Source: Candidatus Atribacteria bacterium
GTDB taxonomy: Bacteria > Atribacterota > Phoenicimicrobiia > Phoenicimicrobiales > Phoenicimicrobiaceae
NCBI GenBank assembly: GCA_011056645.1
Contig: DSEL01000181.1
Location: forward strand, 1 to 42,987
Direction of reading: 5' to 3'
DNA length: 42,987 bases
The notes under the pieces were generated by a model. That model did no database searches. It had not been told where the DNA came from and saw nothing but the letters and a program-made list of their open reading frames with translations. Of the stretch, positions 7,031 to 15,765 are shown piece after piece; the first letter of the stretch is position 1, and every line of letters starts with the position of its first letter. The translations under genes were made by a program, and so were the position numbers.

Positions 7031-9309
7031 ACCAAGGCCTCCTTTAGAATCATAAGAGCGCTCTCTTTACCTTTTATACCCACTTCGTCAATAGGTCCCA
7101 CACAGGAAGGACAGCCTTTTTCGCATCCACAGCCAAGAATCAACTCCTGAGCTGCCTGCAATAAAGATTGACGCAATTCAAATATCTTTTCGCTAAATCC
7201 CACTCCTCCGGGGTAGTTATCATAGATATAAATAGTCGGCTCTCCGGTAAAAGGAGAGCGTACTTCCGAAACTGCCCTGATATCTTGAGGATCACACATA
7301 ACGTATAAAGGAACAACATTTATAAGTACATTTGATAAAGCCAAAAGACCACTGCTTAGATTAAAAGAACCGCCTTCATTTTCCAGATGCTTCAATAGCT
7401 TGCTACTATCATCAGCCAAGGCAAGCCAATAAGCGGTGGTGCGCATTTCTTCCGGAGGCAAAGATATTTCTCCAAAACCGATATTCTCATGAGTATAAAA
7501 TTTTATCTTTTTATAACAAGTTGAAAGGGTAGTAATAGCCACTTCCCCGTAAGCATGTTCCATATTTGATTCTTTCGCCTTCTCAAACATATCTAAAACC
7601 TTAATGTTGGTTTCGATCTGGGCTTTTGTGTAATAATTAACTATTACTTTTTCGGCATAAGCTTTCTGATTCTGATAATCCAACCTTTTAATTGCGTATT
7701 GTTCACCTTCATGAAGATAAATAGCCCCTTCATAGATAAGTGTGGGTACACTGGCTTTATCCACTTCTCCGATAACCTGTTCCTGCTGGTTAGCCGTATC
7801 AATAATTACAAAATTATCTACCGAAGCGCTACGTAAACTTATCTCTTCTGTGGGGTAGACTTCACTCATCCAATACCATTTATTTTCTACACGATGAAGT
7901 ACACCTTCTTTCTCTAAATATTCCAAAATATCCTTTAGTTTTTTTATCCCGAAATCTTCCCCTTCTTCAAAAGGTAGTTCAAAAGAAGCACACCTAATAT
8001 GGCTGACTAAAATGCTCAAGTTATCCGGATCAATAACCGCACTCTCCGGGGACTCTTCAAAAAAATAATCAGAATGATTTATTACAAACTGGTCTAAAGG
8101 ATTACTGGAGGCAACTAATAGTGCTATCGAACTATTGGATCGACGCCCAGCTCTTCCAGCCTGCTGCCAAGTGCTAGATATAGTTCCGGGATATCCGGCC
8201 ATAAAACAAACATCAAGCTGTCCAATATCTATACCCAACTCCAGTGCATTAGTACTTACCACTCCTTTTATTTCACCATTTTTCAAACCCTTTTCTATTT
8301 CACGCCTTAAATTAGGTAAATAACCTCCACGGTAACCCCTAACCATATCCTTTGATCTTCCCGTTTTTGCTAAAAAATCTTTTAAATAACTGGTTAGAAC
8401 TTCGGTAGTCAAACGACTCCGGGCAAAGATTATGCTCTGAATATCATAGCTTAAAAAATAAGCGACAAAACGGGCAACTTCTTTAGTTAAGCTTTTTCTG
8501 ATTCCCAACTCTTTATTAATTACCGGAGGATTATAAAATAAAAAATGCTTCTCTCCTTGCGGAGCACCATTATTATCAACTAAAACAAAATCTTCTCCTA
8601 CGATCTTCTCGGAAAGTTCCCGAGGATTAGCGATAGTTGCTGAACAACAAATAAACTGTGGACTCGAGCCATAAAATCGGCAGATTCTCTTCAATCTCCT
8701 GATTACATTAGCCAAATGGCTTCCAAATACTCCTCGATAAATATGCACTTCATCAATTATCACATATTTCAAATGCACAAAAAAATCCATCCATTTAGTA
8801 TGATGTGGCAATATTCCTAAATGCAGCATATCCGGATTGGTTACTACGATATGTCCTTTCTTGCGAATAGCTTGCCGAGCAGAAGAAGGAGTATCTCCAT
8901 CATAAGTATAAGTTCTAATTCCCTCATCCAAGGCTGATACTAATTGGTACAGATCAGTCAATTGGTCCTGAGATAAAGCTTTGGTAGGAAACAGGTAAAG
9001 TGCCCGGCTATTTTCATCTCTTAAAATAGAATCCAATACCGGCAGATTATAGCAAAGAGTCTTGCCTGAAGCGGTAGGGGTAACTACTACTACATTTTTC
9101 TTGTTCTTGATAAATTCAAGGGCGGAAGCTTGGTGAGAGTAGATTTTGTTGATACCTTTTTCTTTTAAAATCCTTACCAGTTTAATATTCATCCACTCTG
9201 GAAATTCTTCATAAATTCCGGATTTAGCTGGAATATGTCGCCAGTCAGTAAAGCGGGAGCTAACTTTATTATACTTTTGTAATTCGTTTAAGATCTTCTC
9301 TACCGGCAT
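7027..9309 (-). CDS. mrfA: MrfA/YprA-like DEAD/DEAH helicase with DUF1998 domain
   Basis: Superfamily 2 DNA helicase of 760 residues, homologous to Bacillus MrfA (YprA). Walker A is TPTASGKT (about 80-87), motif Ia FPTKALSQDQ, motif II IIDEVH and motif III CSAT. The C-terminal RecA domain carries TNALELGIDIGQLD and QQAGRAGRRS. The final part is the DUF1998 zinc-binding region with four cysteines in CGCEKGCPSC. It is translationally coupled to mrfB through a 4-nt overlap, the same pairing as in Bacillus, which supports both names. Start ATG is 10 nt beyond the nfo stop and uses GAGGG, which overlaps the end of nfo. Confidence 0.9.
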   Translation of the reverse strand: MPVEKILNELQKYNKVSSRFTDWRHIPAKSGIYEEFPEWMNIKLVRILKEKGINKIYSHQASALEFIKNKKNVVVVTPTASGKTLCYNLPVLDSILRDENSRALYLFPTKALSQDQLTDLYQLVSALDEGIRTYTYDGDTPSSARQAIRKKGHIVVTNPDMLHLGILPHHTKWMDFFVHLKYVIIDEVHIYRGVFGSHLANVIRRLKRICRFYGSSPQFICCSATIANPRELSEKIVGEDFVLVDNNGAPQGEKHFLFYNPPVINKELGIRKSLTKEVARFVAYFLSYDIQSIIFARSRLTTEVLTSYLKDFLAKTGRSKDMVRGYRGGYLPNLRREIEKGLKNGEIKGVVSTNALELGIDIGQLDVCFMAGYPGTISSTWQQAGRAGRRSNSSIALLVASSNPLDQFVINHSDYFFEESPESAVIDPDNLSILVSHIRCASFELPFEEGEDFGIKKLKDILEYLEKEGVLHRVENKWYWMSEVYPTEEISLRSASVDNFVIIDTANQQEQVIGEVDKASVPTLIYEGAIYLHEGEQYAIKRLDYQNQKAYAEKVIVNYYTKAQIETNIKVLDMFEKAKESNMEHAYGEVAITTLSTCYKKIKFYTHENIGFGEISLPPEEMRTTAYWLALADDSSKLLKHLENEGGSFNLSSGLLALSNVLINVVPLYVMCDPQDIRAVSEVRSPFTGEPTIYIYDNYPGGVGFSEKIFELRQSLLQAAQELILGCGCEKGCPSCVGPIDEVGIKGKESALMILKEALV

Positions 9310-9319
9310 CCATTAACCC

Positions 9320-10204
9320 TCAACTTTGATACAGAGAACCGTCCCCTGTATCAATATTAATTAAGCTCTTTACCAAAGCAATGTTTTTTAGATCATCTTT
9401 TTCGTCGTGTTTAGGGGTTTCAAGAACAAAAGGTAAATGTTTTAAGTCTTTATGGTTCACCATTATCCTGAAACCTTCCAGCCCTATATATCCTTTGCCA
9501 ATATGCATGTGTCTGTCTTTCCGAGAACCCAAAGGAAATTTCGAATCATTAAGGTGTATTACTTTTAATTGTTCTAAACCTAAATATTTATCAATTTCCT
9601 CTAAGGTCTGGATAATCCCTTCTTGGTGTGAAAGATCGTATCCTGCAGCGAAGGCATGACAGGTATCAAAACACATTCCTACTCTCTTTCTATCTTTTAC
9701 CCCTTCCATCATCCTTTTTAACTGGCTAAAAGTATAACCCAGATGGCTCCCCGAACCAGCAGTATCCTCTAATAATATCATTGTCTTTAAACCTAAATCT
9801 GTGCTTTCCTCTAAAATAATATTAAGGGCTCTGACTATCCTCTGGATCCCGTATTCTTCTCCTGCCCCGGCATGAGCCCCCGGATGTGTAATTAGGTAGG
9901 GCTTGGTCAGCAAAAGGTCGGCTCTCTTCATCTCTTCCAAAAAAGCATTAATTGATTTAAAAAAAAGCTCCTCCGAAGGAGATGCTAAATTAATAAGATA
10001 CGCAGTGTGAATAAAAACGGGGTTAATATTAGAATTTTTTAAATTCTCTTTAAATCTTTCTAGTTCATCTTTCTTTAAAACCTTTTCTCGCCAGGTGGAT
10101 GCGTTTTTAGAAAAAATCTGCATAGTATTACAGTCCAATTCTACAGCCCGAATTATAGAATTATCTATTCCTCCGGCAATAGAAATATGGCATCCAATTT
10201 TCAC
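9320..10204 (-). CDS. nfo: Endonuclease IV (AP endonuclease)
   Basis: Zn-dependent apurinic/apyrimidinic endonuclease of base excision repair, 294 residues. Metal ligands of the TIM barrel are all present: H66 (IHTAY), H107 (THPG), E146 (LLEDTAG), D180 and H183 (CFDTCHAF), H217 (HLNDS), D230 and H232 (KDRHMHIGKG) and E262 (LETPKH). It is first in the repair block nfo-mrfA-mrfB-radC and lies 10 nt from mrfA. The C-terminal ten or so residues (DTGDGSLYQS) extend past the normal family end and are encoded by a REP-like palindrome. Confidence 0.95.
   Translation of the reverse strand: MKIGCHISIAGGIDNSIIRAVELDCNTMQIFSKNASTWREKVLKKDELERFKENLKNSNINPVFIHTAYLINLASPSEELFFKSINAFLEEMKRADLLLTKPYLITHPGAHAGAGEEYGIQRIVRALNIILEESTDLGLKTMILLEDTAGSGSHLGYTFSQLKRMMEGVKDRKRVGMCFDTCHAFAAGYDLSHQEGIIQTLEEIDKYLGLEQLKVIHLNDSKFPLGSRKDRHMHIGKGYIGLEGFRIMVNHKDLKHLPFVLETPKHDEKDDLKNIALVKSLINIDTGDGSLYQS
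9326..9354. repeat. REP-like palindrome (GGGGACGGTTCT type)
   Basis: TTGATACAG at 9326-9334 pairs with CTGTATCAA at 9346-9354 around AGAACCGTCCC. The GGGACGGTTCTCTGTATC string is a repeat core I recognise from many bacterial genomes, often linked to RAYT-type transposases. It lies inside the 3' end of nfo and supplies its last codons. Confidence 0.75.
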
Positions 10205-10276
10205 TCTCTATTTCCTCTTTCCTTCTTTAATGATTTAATTTTACCAATAGAAATTAGAAATTATTGATAGATTTTG

Positions 10277-10304
10277 TTGACTTCTCTATTTTTATCAGTA
10301 TAAC
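10277..10304 (+). promoter_or_regulatory. Putative promoter of the membrane-protein gene
   Basis: TTGACT at 10277-10282 and TATAAC at 10299-10304 with a 16-nt spacer, 85 nt before the start codon at 10389. This is also the divergent region facing nfo. Confidence 0.5.
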
Positions 10305-10388
10305 ATATTACTATAGCCTTATTAAATAATTATTGCCCTATATCCTCTTTGCAAAAAAAATTTTGGCTGAAAAGAAATAGGTGAAGAA

Positions 10389-11003
10389 ATGTATAAAGAA
10401 ATATTGGAAGAATTAAAAGAACATATGCCTTTTACTGCTTGCGGAGCTGCTATCGGAATAATTATGATAATATTTTTGCCAGAATTACCTACCAAATTTT
10501 CCTATAATGTTTTTTATACTCTTCATCCTATCCATGTTTTTTTAAGTGCGCTGGTTACTGCCTCAATGTATAGCTTTTATAAATGTGCGCCAGAAAAGAA
10601 GAAACCCAATCTGGTAATTCTAATTTTTATCGGTTATGTGGGCTCTATCGGAATAGCTACACTAAGTGATTCGGTAATTCCCTATTTGGGTGAAATTTTA
10701 CTTAATCTCCCCCATAGAGAAATTCATTTAGGGTTTATGGAAGAATGGTGGCTGGTCAATCCTTTAGCCTTATTCGGAATTGGAGTAGCTTATCTAAAAC
10801 CCTCTACAAAGTTCCCCCATTTTGGTCATGTTCTCCTCAGCACCTGGGCTTCGCTCTTCCATATTATCATGGCTATAGGACAGACCTTGAATTGGTTTAC
10901 TTACCTGGGGATTTTTATTTTTTTGTTTCTTTCTGTTTGGATACCCTGCTGTTTGAGTGATATTGTATTTCCTCTTTTATTTATAAAAACACCAAAAAAA
11001 TAA
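10389..11003 (+). CDS. Polytopic membrane protein of unknown function, His-rich
   Basis: A 204-residue integral membrane protein I do not recognise. About five hydrophobic segments are visible, near residues 18-32, 48-62, 76-92, 122-135 and 148-192 (probably two). Histidines lie at or near the membrane edges: LHPIHVFLSALV, LPHREIHLGFMEEWW and FPHFGHVLLSTWASLFH. That recurrent HxxxH or HxxH arrangement hints at metal or haem binding, but this is inference only. A cysteine pair (IPCCLSD) is near the C-terminus. RBS AGGTGAAG precedes ATG. It stands alone between nfo (divergent) and an unknown minus-strand gene. Confidence 0.75.
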   Translation: MYKEILEELKEHMPFTACGAAIGIIMIIFLPELPTKFSYNVFYTLHPIHVFLSALVTASMYSFYKCAPEKKKPNLVILIFIGYVGSIGIATLSDSVIPYLGEILLNLPHREIHLGFMEEWWLVNPLALFGIGVAYLKPSTKFPHFGHVLLSTWASLFHIIMAIGQTLNWFTYLGIFIFLFLSVWIPCCLSDIVFPLLFIKTPKK

Positions 11004-11112
11004 AATTTGTTCTAACCGACTTTTATCTGTAACAAAACCTTACTTTTTCTTTTTTCTTTCCCGTTTCTTTCTCGGAAAAACCAAACTACTATGCTGGTTA
11101 ATTACAAACAAA

Positions 11113-11685
11113 TTATTTTTTATCAAGTAAAACTATTTTATAATGCCCTGCAAACTGCAACATTAACCAAATTTCATCAAAAATGCTATTAATAAATTTT
11201 TTACCTTGATTAATATAATAATCTACTGCTTCCTTTTCAGTTAAACCTACCCCTTCTTCCACAATTAAAAATAATTTACCTTTATGCTTATAGTTTTTTT
11301 CGTTTTTATTCTTTATCCGCTCATTTAAAGAATCACAAAACATTTGAGTTGCTTCCGTCAAGCAATCTTTGTTATCTTTATTTTTACGGTTATTACTTTT
11401 ATTTTTTGCTCTCTCTTTCATTAGTTTAACTAATCCCCAGGTAGCCTTCGCTTCATCTTTATTATAATAAACCGGGGCAATTTCAATATTTAAATTATCG
11501 GTACAAATACAAGTTGGCTCTTCTTTAATGGGATTACCGAGACCGACAAAGCGGTAATCTTCTTTGTTCTTTTTATTATATTCTTTTAGAAAAACCTTGC
11601 AGGTATCTTTTTCTGAAAGCTTGTAATCAATTTCTCTAATGCTTCTGTCGCTTCTATCTTCTTTAATCGATTTCTTGGGGAGCAT
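11113..11685 (-). CDS. Unknown soluble protein, lysine-rich
   Basis: A 190-residue protein with no signal peptide and many lysines and asparagines. I do not recognise a family. The stretch GNPIKEEPTCICTDNLNIEI followed by helical segments and the closing FDEIWLMLQFAGHYKIVLLD resembles the core of some PD-(D/E)XK nuclease-fold proteins, where the equivalent of EEPT would normally be E-x-PD. If so, the usual aspartate is replaced by threonine, which would argue for loss of catalysis. Start ATG at 11685 has GGAGG rather far upstream (about 15 nt). It is convergent with the membrane-protein gene and looks monocistronic. Confidence 0.6.
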   Translation of the reverse strand: MLPKKSIKEDRSDRSIREIDYKLSEKDTCKVFLKEYNKKNKEDYRFVGLGNPIKEEPTCICTDNLNIEIAPVYYNKDEAKATWGLVKLMKERAKNKSNNRKNKDNKDCLTEATQMFCDSLNERIKNKNEKNYKHKGKLFLIVEEGVGLTEKEAVDYYINQGKKFINSIFDEIWLMLQFAGHYKIVLLDKK

Positions 11686-12108
11686 CCTTATTATCTTAAA
11701 CCTCCATAAAAAAATAATTTCATTTTTATACTCCTTTGTTATATCTTATTTAATAGTTATTCTTTTCTGACATTATTTAATATTTTGATATTTTTCTACT
11801 TAACTCCCCCTCTTTTTCTCACATTATTTTTGTAATTATAACACATCAAGTCAACTTTAATAAATATAACTTATAATAATCTTTGCCCGAGTAAAATCTT
11901 CTGGTATAGAAAGTATTTTGTACTATTTCACTAATCCCGTGTAATCAATATTTTTGTTAATTTATTTTAGCCTGGTTGTGTAATTTGTCAAATGAAGGAA
12001 TCCTCTCTTGTATTTAATTTCTTTTTTAACGTGATATAATAACCCCAGATACTATAAGAAAGTATAAATTAAACTTTCTAGTAACCGCTCGATAAAAGGA
12101 GAAAAATT
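11686..12108. other. 423-bp intergenic region upstream of lolA-like gene
   Basis: Very A+T-rich and without a convincing reading frame. It should hold the divergent promoters of the unknown minus-strand gene and the lolA-like gene. TATAAT at 12035-12040 is a possible -10 for the latter, but no good -35 is spaced correctly. AGAAAGT at 12057-12063 and ACTTTCT at 12073-12079 can form a small hairpin in the leader, before AAAAGGAG and the ATG. Confidence 0.5.
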
Positions 12109-12903
12109 ATGGAATCAAAGAATAGATTCATAACGGTAATTATTATTTTTACTTCATTATTTTTAATAGTTTTTTATGCATCTCTTTTTATCTTCGGACA
12201 AGAGCTTACCGCTGAAGAAATAATAAGTAAAATGAATAAATTAATGAACCAGGATACTGTTGAAGCCAAAGTAAAAATGACCATTATTACAACTTCCGGC
12301 GAAGAAAGAGTTTTTATCTACGATTCATACAGTAAAAACAGGGGTGAAAAAAATCTATTGCGTTATATAGAGCCCAAACGAGCTCAAGGCCAGGCTATAC
12401 TGATGCTTAATTATGCAGATGATATCTGGATGTATTTCCCCCGTACCAAGCGAATACGCAAACTTGCTACTAATTCCAAAAACGAAAAGATGGAAGGTAG
12501 CGACTTCTCCTATGAAGACACTGGGGCAAGTGATGCTTTTATTGAAAATTTCAGCAGCAAAAAACTTGGCTCCGAAATCAAAGAGGGACGTGATTGTTAC
12601 AAGATTGAAATGCTGAAAAAAGAAGGTATCGAATCCGGTTATTCCCATTTGATTATGTGGATAATCAAAGACAATTTTTACCCGGTAGCCATAAATTATT
12701 ATGACGCAGAAAGTCCTGAACTCTTATTAAAAACTTTAATCCAATATGATATTAAAAATATAGATGATATCCCCACTGCCACAAAAATGGTCATGTATAA
12801 CCAACTTGAAAATTCTAAGACAAGTATAGAAATGCTGGAAGTAAAATATAATGTAGAATTGGATGACAGTTTATTCACCGAAAGAAATTTACAAAGGAAA
12901 TAA
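12109..12903 (+). CDS. LolA-like outer-membrane lipoprotein-sorting protein
   Basis: Exported 264-residue protein of the LolA-like fold (COG2834 type), predicted periplasmic. Residues 12-30 form a hydrophobic signal segment. Family signs are the start of the mature part (LTAEEIISKMNKLMNQDTV), the central DIWMYFPRTKRIRKLA motif and the SDFSYEDTG stretch that follows it. Such proteins bind lipid or lipoprotein acyl chains in a half-barrel. The MMPL exporter begins 3 nt downstream, so the pair is one operon. That pairing is common and suggests the protein hands a hydrophobic molecule to or from the exporter. RBS AAAAGGAG is strong. Confidence 0.88.
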   Translation: MESKNRFITVIIIFTSLFLIVFYASLFIFGQELTAEEIISKMNKLMNQDTVEAKVKMTIITTSGEERVFIYDSYSKNRGEKNLLRYIEPKRAQGQAILMLNYADDIWMYFPRTKRIRKLATNSKNEKMEGSDFSYEDTGASDAFIENFSSKKLGSEIKEGRDCYKIEMLKKEGIESGYSHLIMWIIKDNFYPVAINYYDAESPELLLKTLIQYDIKNIDDIPTATKMVMYNQLENSKTSIEMLEVKYNVELDDSLFTERNLQRK

Positions 12904-12906
12904 ATA

Positions 12907-15627
12907 ATGAGAGATAATATTTTGAAAGCTCTGGCTAAAATGCATGCTCTGCATCCCTGGAAGATGGTAATTGCAGTACTAATTATCACTATAATCATGG
13001 GAGCTTTTGCCACACAGTTAGAGCAGAGTATGCGCTGGACTGATTTGCTCCCGACCAAGAGCGAAAAAACAATCCAATACAACAAAGTCATCAACGAATT
13101 TGTAAGTGCAACCAATATTATCATCGTAGTCGAAGGTGAAGAAGAGGCAATTAAAGCCTATACTGAAGCGATTGTCCCTCAAATCAAGCTGGCAACTGAC
13201 CCAAAGGATGGAAAACTTTATGTTAAACGGATTGATTATAAACAAGATATAGATTTTATCCGTAAACATGGCTTGATGCTTATTAAGGCTGATGATTTAC
13301 AAAACATGAAAGAATTATATCAAAATCCCAATTTAGTTCCCCTGCTTACCAATTTAAACAACAGTTTCGAAAAGGAATATGTTGGCCGGGAAGAATCGAT
13401 TTCTACCCGAGAAAAAGAGGATAGTATCCTTATTATATTAGATGGTGTTGCCCATTTAATTTCCACCATGCAAGATTATTCTTCCGGCAAAACCCATTCT
13501 CCGGAAGAAGCTCAAAAAGCAGTAGATAAATTAATACTGGGAGAACCATATCTTTTATCTTATGATAAACAAGCAGTTATTATTAATGTTATTCCTAACT
13601 TTAGCATGACCGATATGAGCAAAATGGTTTCGGGAACTGATGCCGTTCAAGAAATAGTTGATAGGATGAAAAAAGATTTTCCGGAAGTAAAAGCTGGACT
13701 TACCGGGATGATTCCTCTGGGTCGTGATGAGATGGTATATGGGGAGCAGAGTATGGGCTATACCAGCATCATTGCTTTTATAGCCATTTTAATTTTACTC
13801 ATTCTTTCATTTCGAATGTGGGTTGCTCCCCTCTATGCTATTCTTAATTTGGTAGTTGGACTCATCTGGGCAATCGGATTAACTGCAATTTTAGTTAAGA
13901 GTTTGAATATTATGACTTCAATGGTTACGGTCATTCTCATCGGATTGGGGATTGATTTTTCTATCCACATCATCTCCCTCTTTACTGAAAGCCGTTCTAT
14001 GGGAAAACCGATTGACCAATCTATAGAAGATACTTTTTTAAAAAGCGGTAAAGGCATATTAACCGGAGGCTTAACTACCTGTGCAGCTTTTTTTGCCTTA
14101 ATCATCAGCTCTTCACGCGGAATGAAAGAGGTGGGTATCGTCAGCAGTGTCGGTTTACTTGCCATACTAATCGTTACCTTTCTTTTCCTGCCCTCACTTT
14201 TAGTATTACGGGAACGCCGCCTGGAAAAGAAACTAAAAGAGAAAAGGATAAAATCAAAACCGGTTTATCAGGATATTTCCCTTAAAAGATTTGGAAGAGG
14301 ATGTAGCTGGTTATCCGTTCGTTATCGGGCTACTATTATTTGCGCGGTACTTTTCACTCTTTTTCTACTGATTTCTGCTTCTCGGATCTCTTTTGACCAT
14401 AACTATATGAATATGGAACCAAAAGGATTGACCTCCGTCACCCTTCAGGATACCATACTGGATAAATTCGACTTGAGTATGGATTACGCCTTAATTGTAA
14501 CCGACAACGTTGAAAAATCCAGAGAAATGGCTAAAAAATTAAAAAATGTAAAATCGGCTGCGATGATTGACGAAATCTCTATGTATTTACCATCTTGGGA
14601 GGAACAACAAAAAAGAACTCCTCACATTCAGGAAATCAATCGATATCTATCTAACACAGTAATAGAAAGTAATATTTTGGATAGTGAATTGAACCAGGTC
14701 ATTTCAGAACTGGATAGATTGGAAATGAATATTATGGAGATCCAGGATATGGCTTATATGGGAGGACAGGACAAGGTAGACAGAAAATGCAGCGAAATTG
14801 TGGGGTATCCCGATAACCCCCAGTCATTAAATATTATTTCACAATTTATCGTTTTCCTGGAAAACAACCGGCAGAGTGGATTAAAAGGATTAAAAGAATT
14901 TCAAAAATATGCAGCACCCTATTTTAAAGAATCTGTACTTAAAATGGCATCAACAGAAAACATTGTACTGGAAGACCTTCCTGATTCTATCCTGGATAGA
15001 TATGCCAATCGGGACCGAACGCAATTCTTACTCACCGTTTTTCCTGCAGAAAATATGTGGACAAATTTAAACTTCCTACAGCGGTTTACCAGCGATTTGG
15101 ATAGAATCAGTAACAAAGCAACCGGGATGCCCCCGGTAATGCAAGAACTTTTCCGGGTGGTAGGCAACGACGGGAAAAATGCAGCGTTTCTAACTATTTT
15201 CGTGGTATTTTTATTGCTATGGCTCGATTTCCGCAGTTTTAAATACGCTATTATCGCCATGTTGCCCCTGCTAGCCGGCGTTATTTGGATGGTTGGATTA
15301 ATGTATTTAGTCGGCATGCAGCTTACTGTAGTTAATGTTATGGCATTACCAATGATTCTCGGTATTGGCATCGATGATGGGGTGCATATTGTGCATCGCT
15401 GGCGCATTGAAGGCAGCAAAAAAATAAGGCAAATATTTGCTAGCACTGGAAAAGCCATCTTTCTTACCAGTATTACTACTATGTTGGCCTTTGGCTCTTT
15501 GGTATTTTCTATCTGGCGCGGATTCAGCAGCCTGGGAGGAGCTATGTTCATCGGGGTAGGTGCCTGCTTCCTCTCCACAGTAATCATTTTATCAGGAATT
15601 ATCGGATTTTTAGAAAGAAAAAAATAA
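12907..15627 (+). CDS. RND/MMPL-family exporter
   Basis: 906-residue proton-driven RND-superfamily transporter of the MMPL type. Architecture: first membrane helix (about 18-36), large periplasmic domain, membrane bundle 1 (about 280-440) with GLGIDFSIHI, a second helix and periplasmic domain (about 475-745), and bundle 2 (about 750-900) with GIGIDDGVHIVHRW. The Asp residues in these helix-4 motifs are the expected proton-relay positions. The internal duplication is complete. The substrate is probably a lipid or hydrophobic compound, given the coupled LolA-like gene. The gene directly follows it with a 3-nt gap and RBS AAAGGAAATAAATA. Confidence 0.9.
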   Translation: MRDNILKALAKMHALHPWKMVIAVLIITIIMGAFATQLEQSMRWTDLLPTKSEKTIQYNKVINEFVSATNIIIVVEGEEEAIKAYTEAIVPQIKLATDPKDGKLYVKRIDYKQDIDFIRKHGLMLIKADDLQNMKELYQNPNLVPLLTNLNNSFEKEYVGREESISTREKEDSILIILDGVAHLISTMQDYSSGKTHSPEEAQKAVDKLILGEPYLLSYDKQAVIINVIPNFSMTDMSKMVSGTDAVQEIVDRMKKDFPEVKAGLTGMIPLGRDEMVYGEQSMGYTSIIAFIAILILLILSFRMWVAPLYAILNLVVGLIWAIGLTAILVKSLNIMTSMVTVILIGLGIDFSIHIISLFTESRSMGKPIDQSIEDTFLKSGKGILTGGLTTCAAFFALIISSSRGMKEVGIVSSVGLLAILIVTFLFLPSLLVLRERRLEKKLKEKRIKSKPVYQDISLKRFGRGCSWLSVRYRATIICAVLFTLFLLISASRISFDHNYMNMEPKGLTSVTLQDTILDKFDLSMDYALIVTDNVEKSREMAKKLKNVKSAAMIDEISMYLPSWEEQQKRTPHIQEINRYLSNTVIESNILDSELNQVISELDRLEMNIMEIQDMAYMGGQDKVDRKCSEIVGYPDNPQSLNIISQFIVFLENNRQSGLKGLKEFQKYAAPYFKESVLKMASTENIVLEDLPDSILDRYANRDRTQFLLTVFPAENMWTNLNFLQRFTSDLDRISNKATGMPPVMQELFRVVGNDGKNAAFLTIFVVFLLLWLDFRSFKYAIIAMLPLLAGVIWMVGLMYLVGMQLTVVNVMALPMILGIGIDDGVHIVHRWRIEGSKKIRQIFASTGKAIFLTSITTMLAFGSLVFSIWRGFSSLGGAMFIGVGACFLSTVIILSGIIGFLERKK

Positions 15628-15694
15628 ATAGAATAAAAAACAAGATTAATTCGTTGCCGCACTCTTCACAGAGAGATATAAACCTTTTAATTTC

Positions 15695-15723
15695 TTGACA
15701 TTAATATCGTTATATCATAATAT
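15695..15723 (+). promoter_or_regulatory. Strong sigma70-type promoter
   Basis: Perfect -35 TTGACA at 15695-15700, 17-nt spacer, and TAATAT at 15718-15723. The start codon of the CoA-disulfide reductase lies 43 nt further on, preceded by AAAAGGAG. Confidence 0.75.
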
Positions 15724-15765
15724 GTGGACATTGCAATATTTTTCACATAAAAGGAGTAAACTACC

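Noticed and set aside
10745-10960. Second open frame within the membrane-protein gene
   Set aside because: Another frame of the same strand inside a gene with good start and hydrophobic periodicity; composition is not protein-like.
14919-15662. 247-residue open frame on the minus strand
   Set aside because: It lies wholly opposite the clear MMPL exporter coding sequence, has an unlikely basic, proline-rich composition and no ribosome site. It is an antisense shadow.
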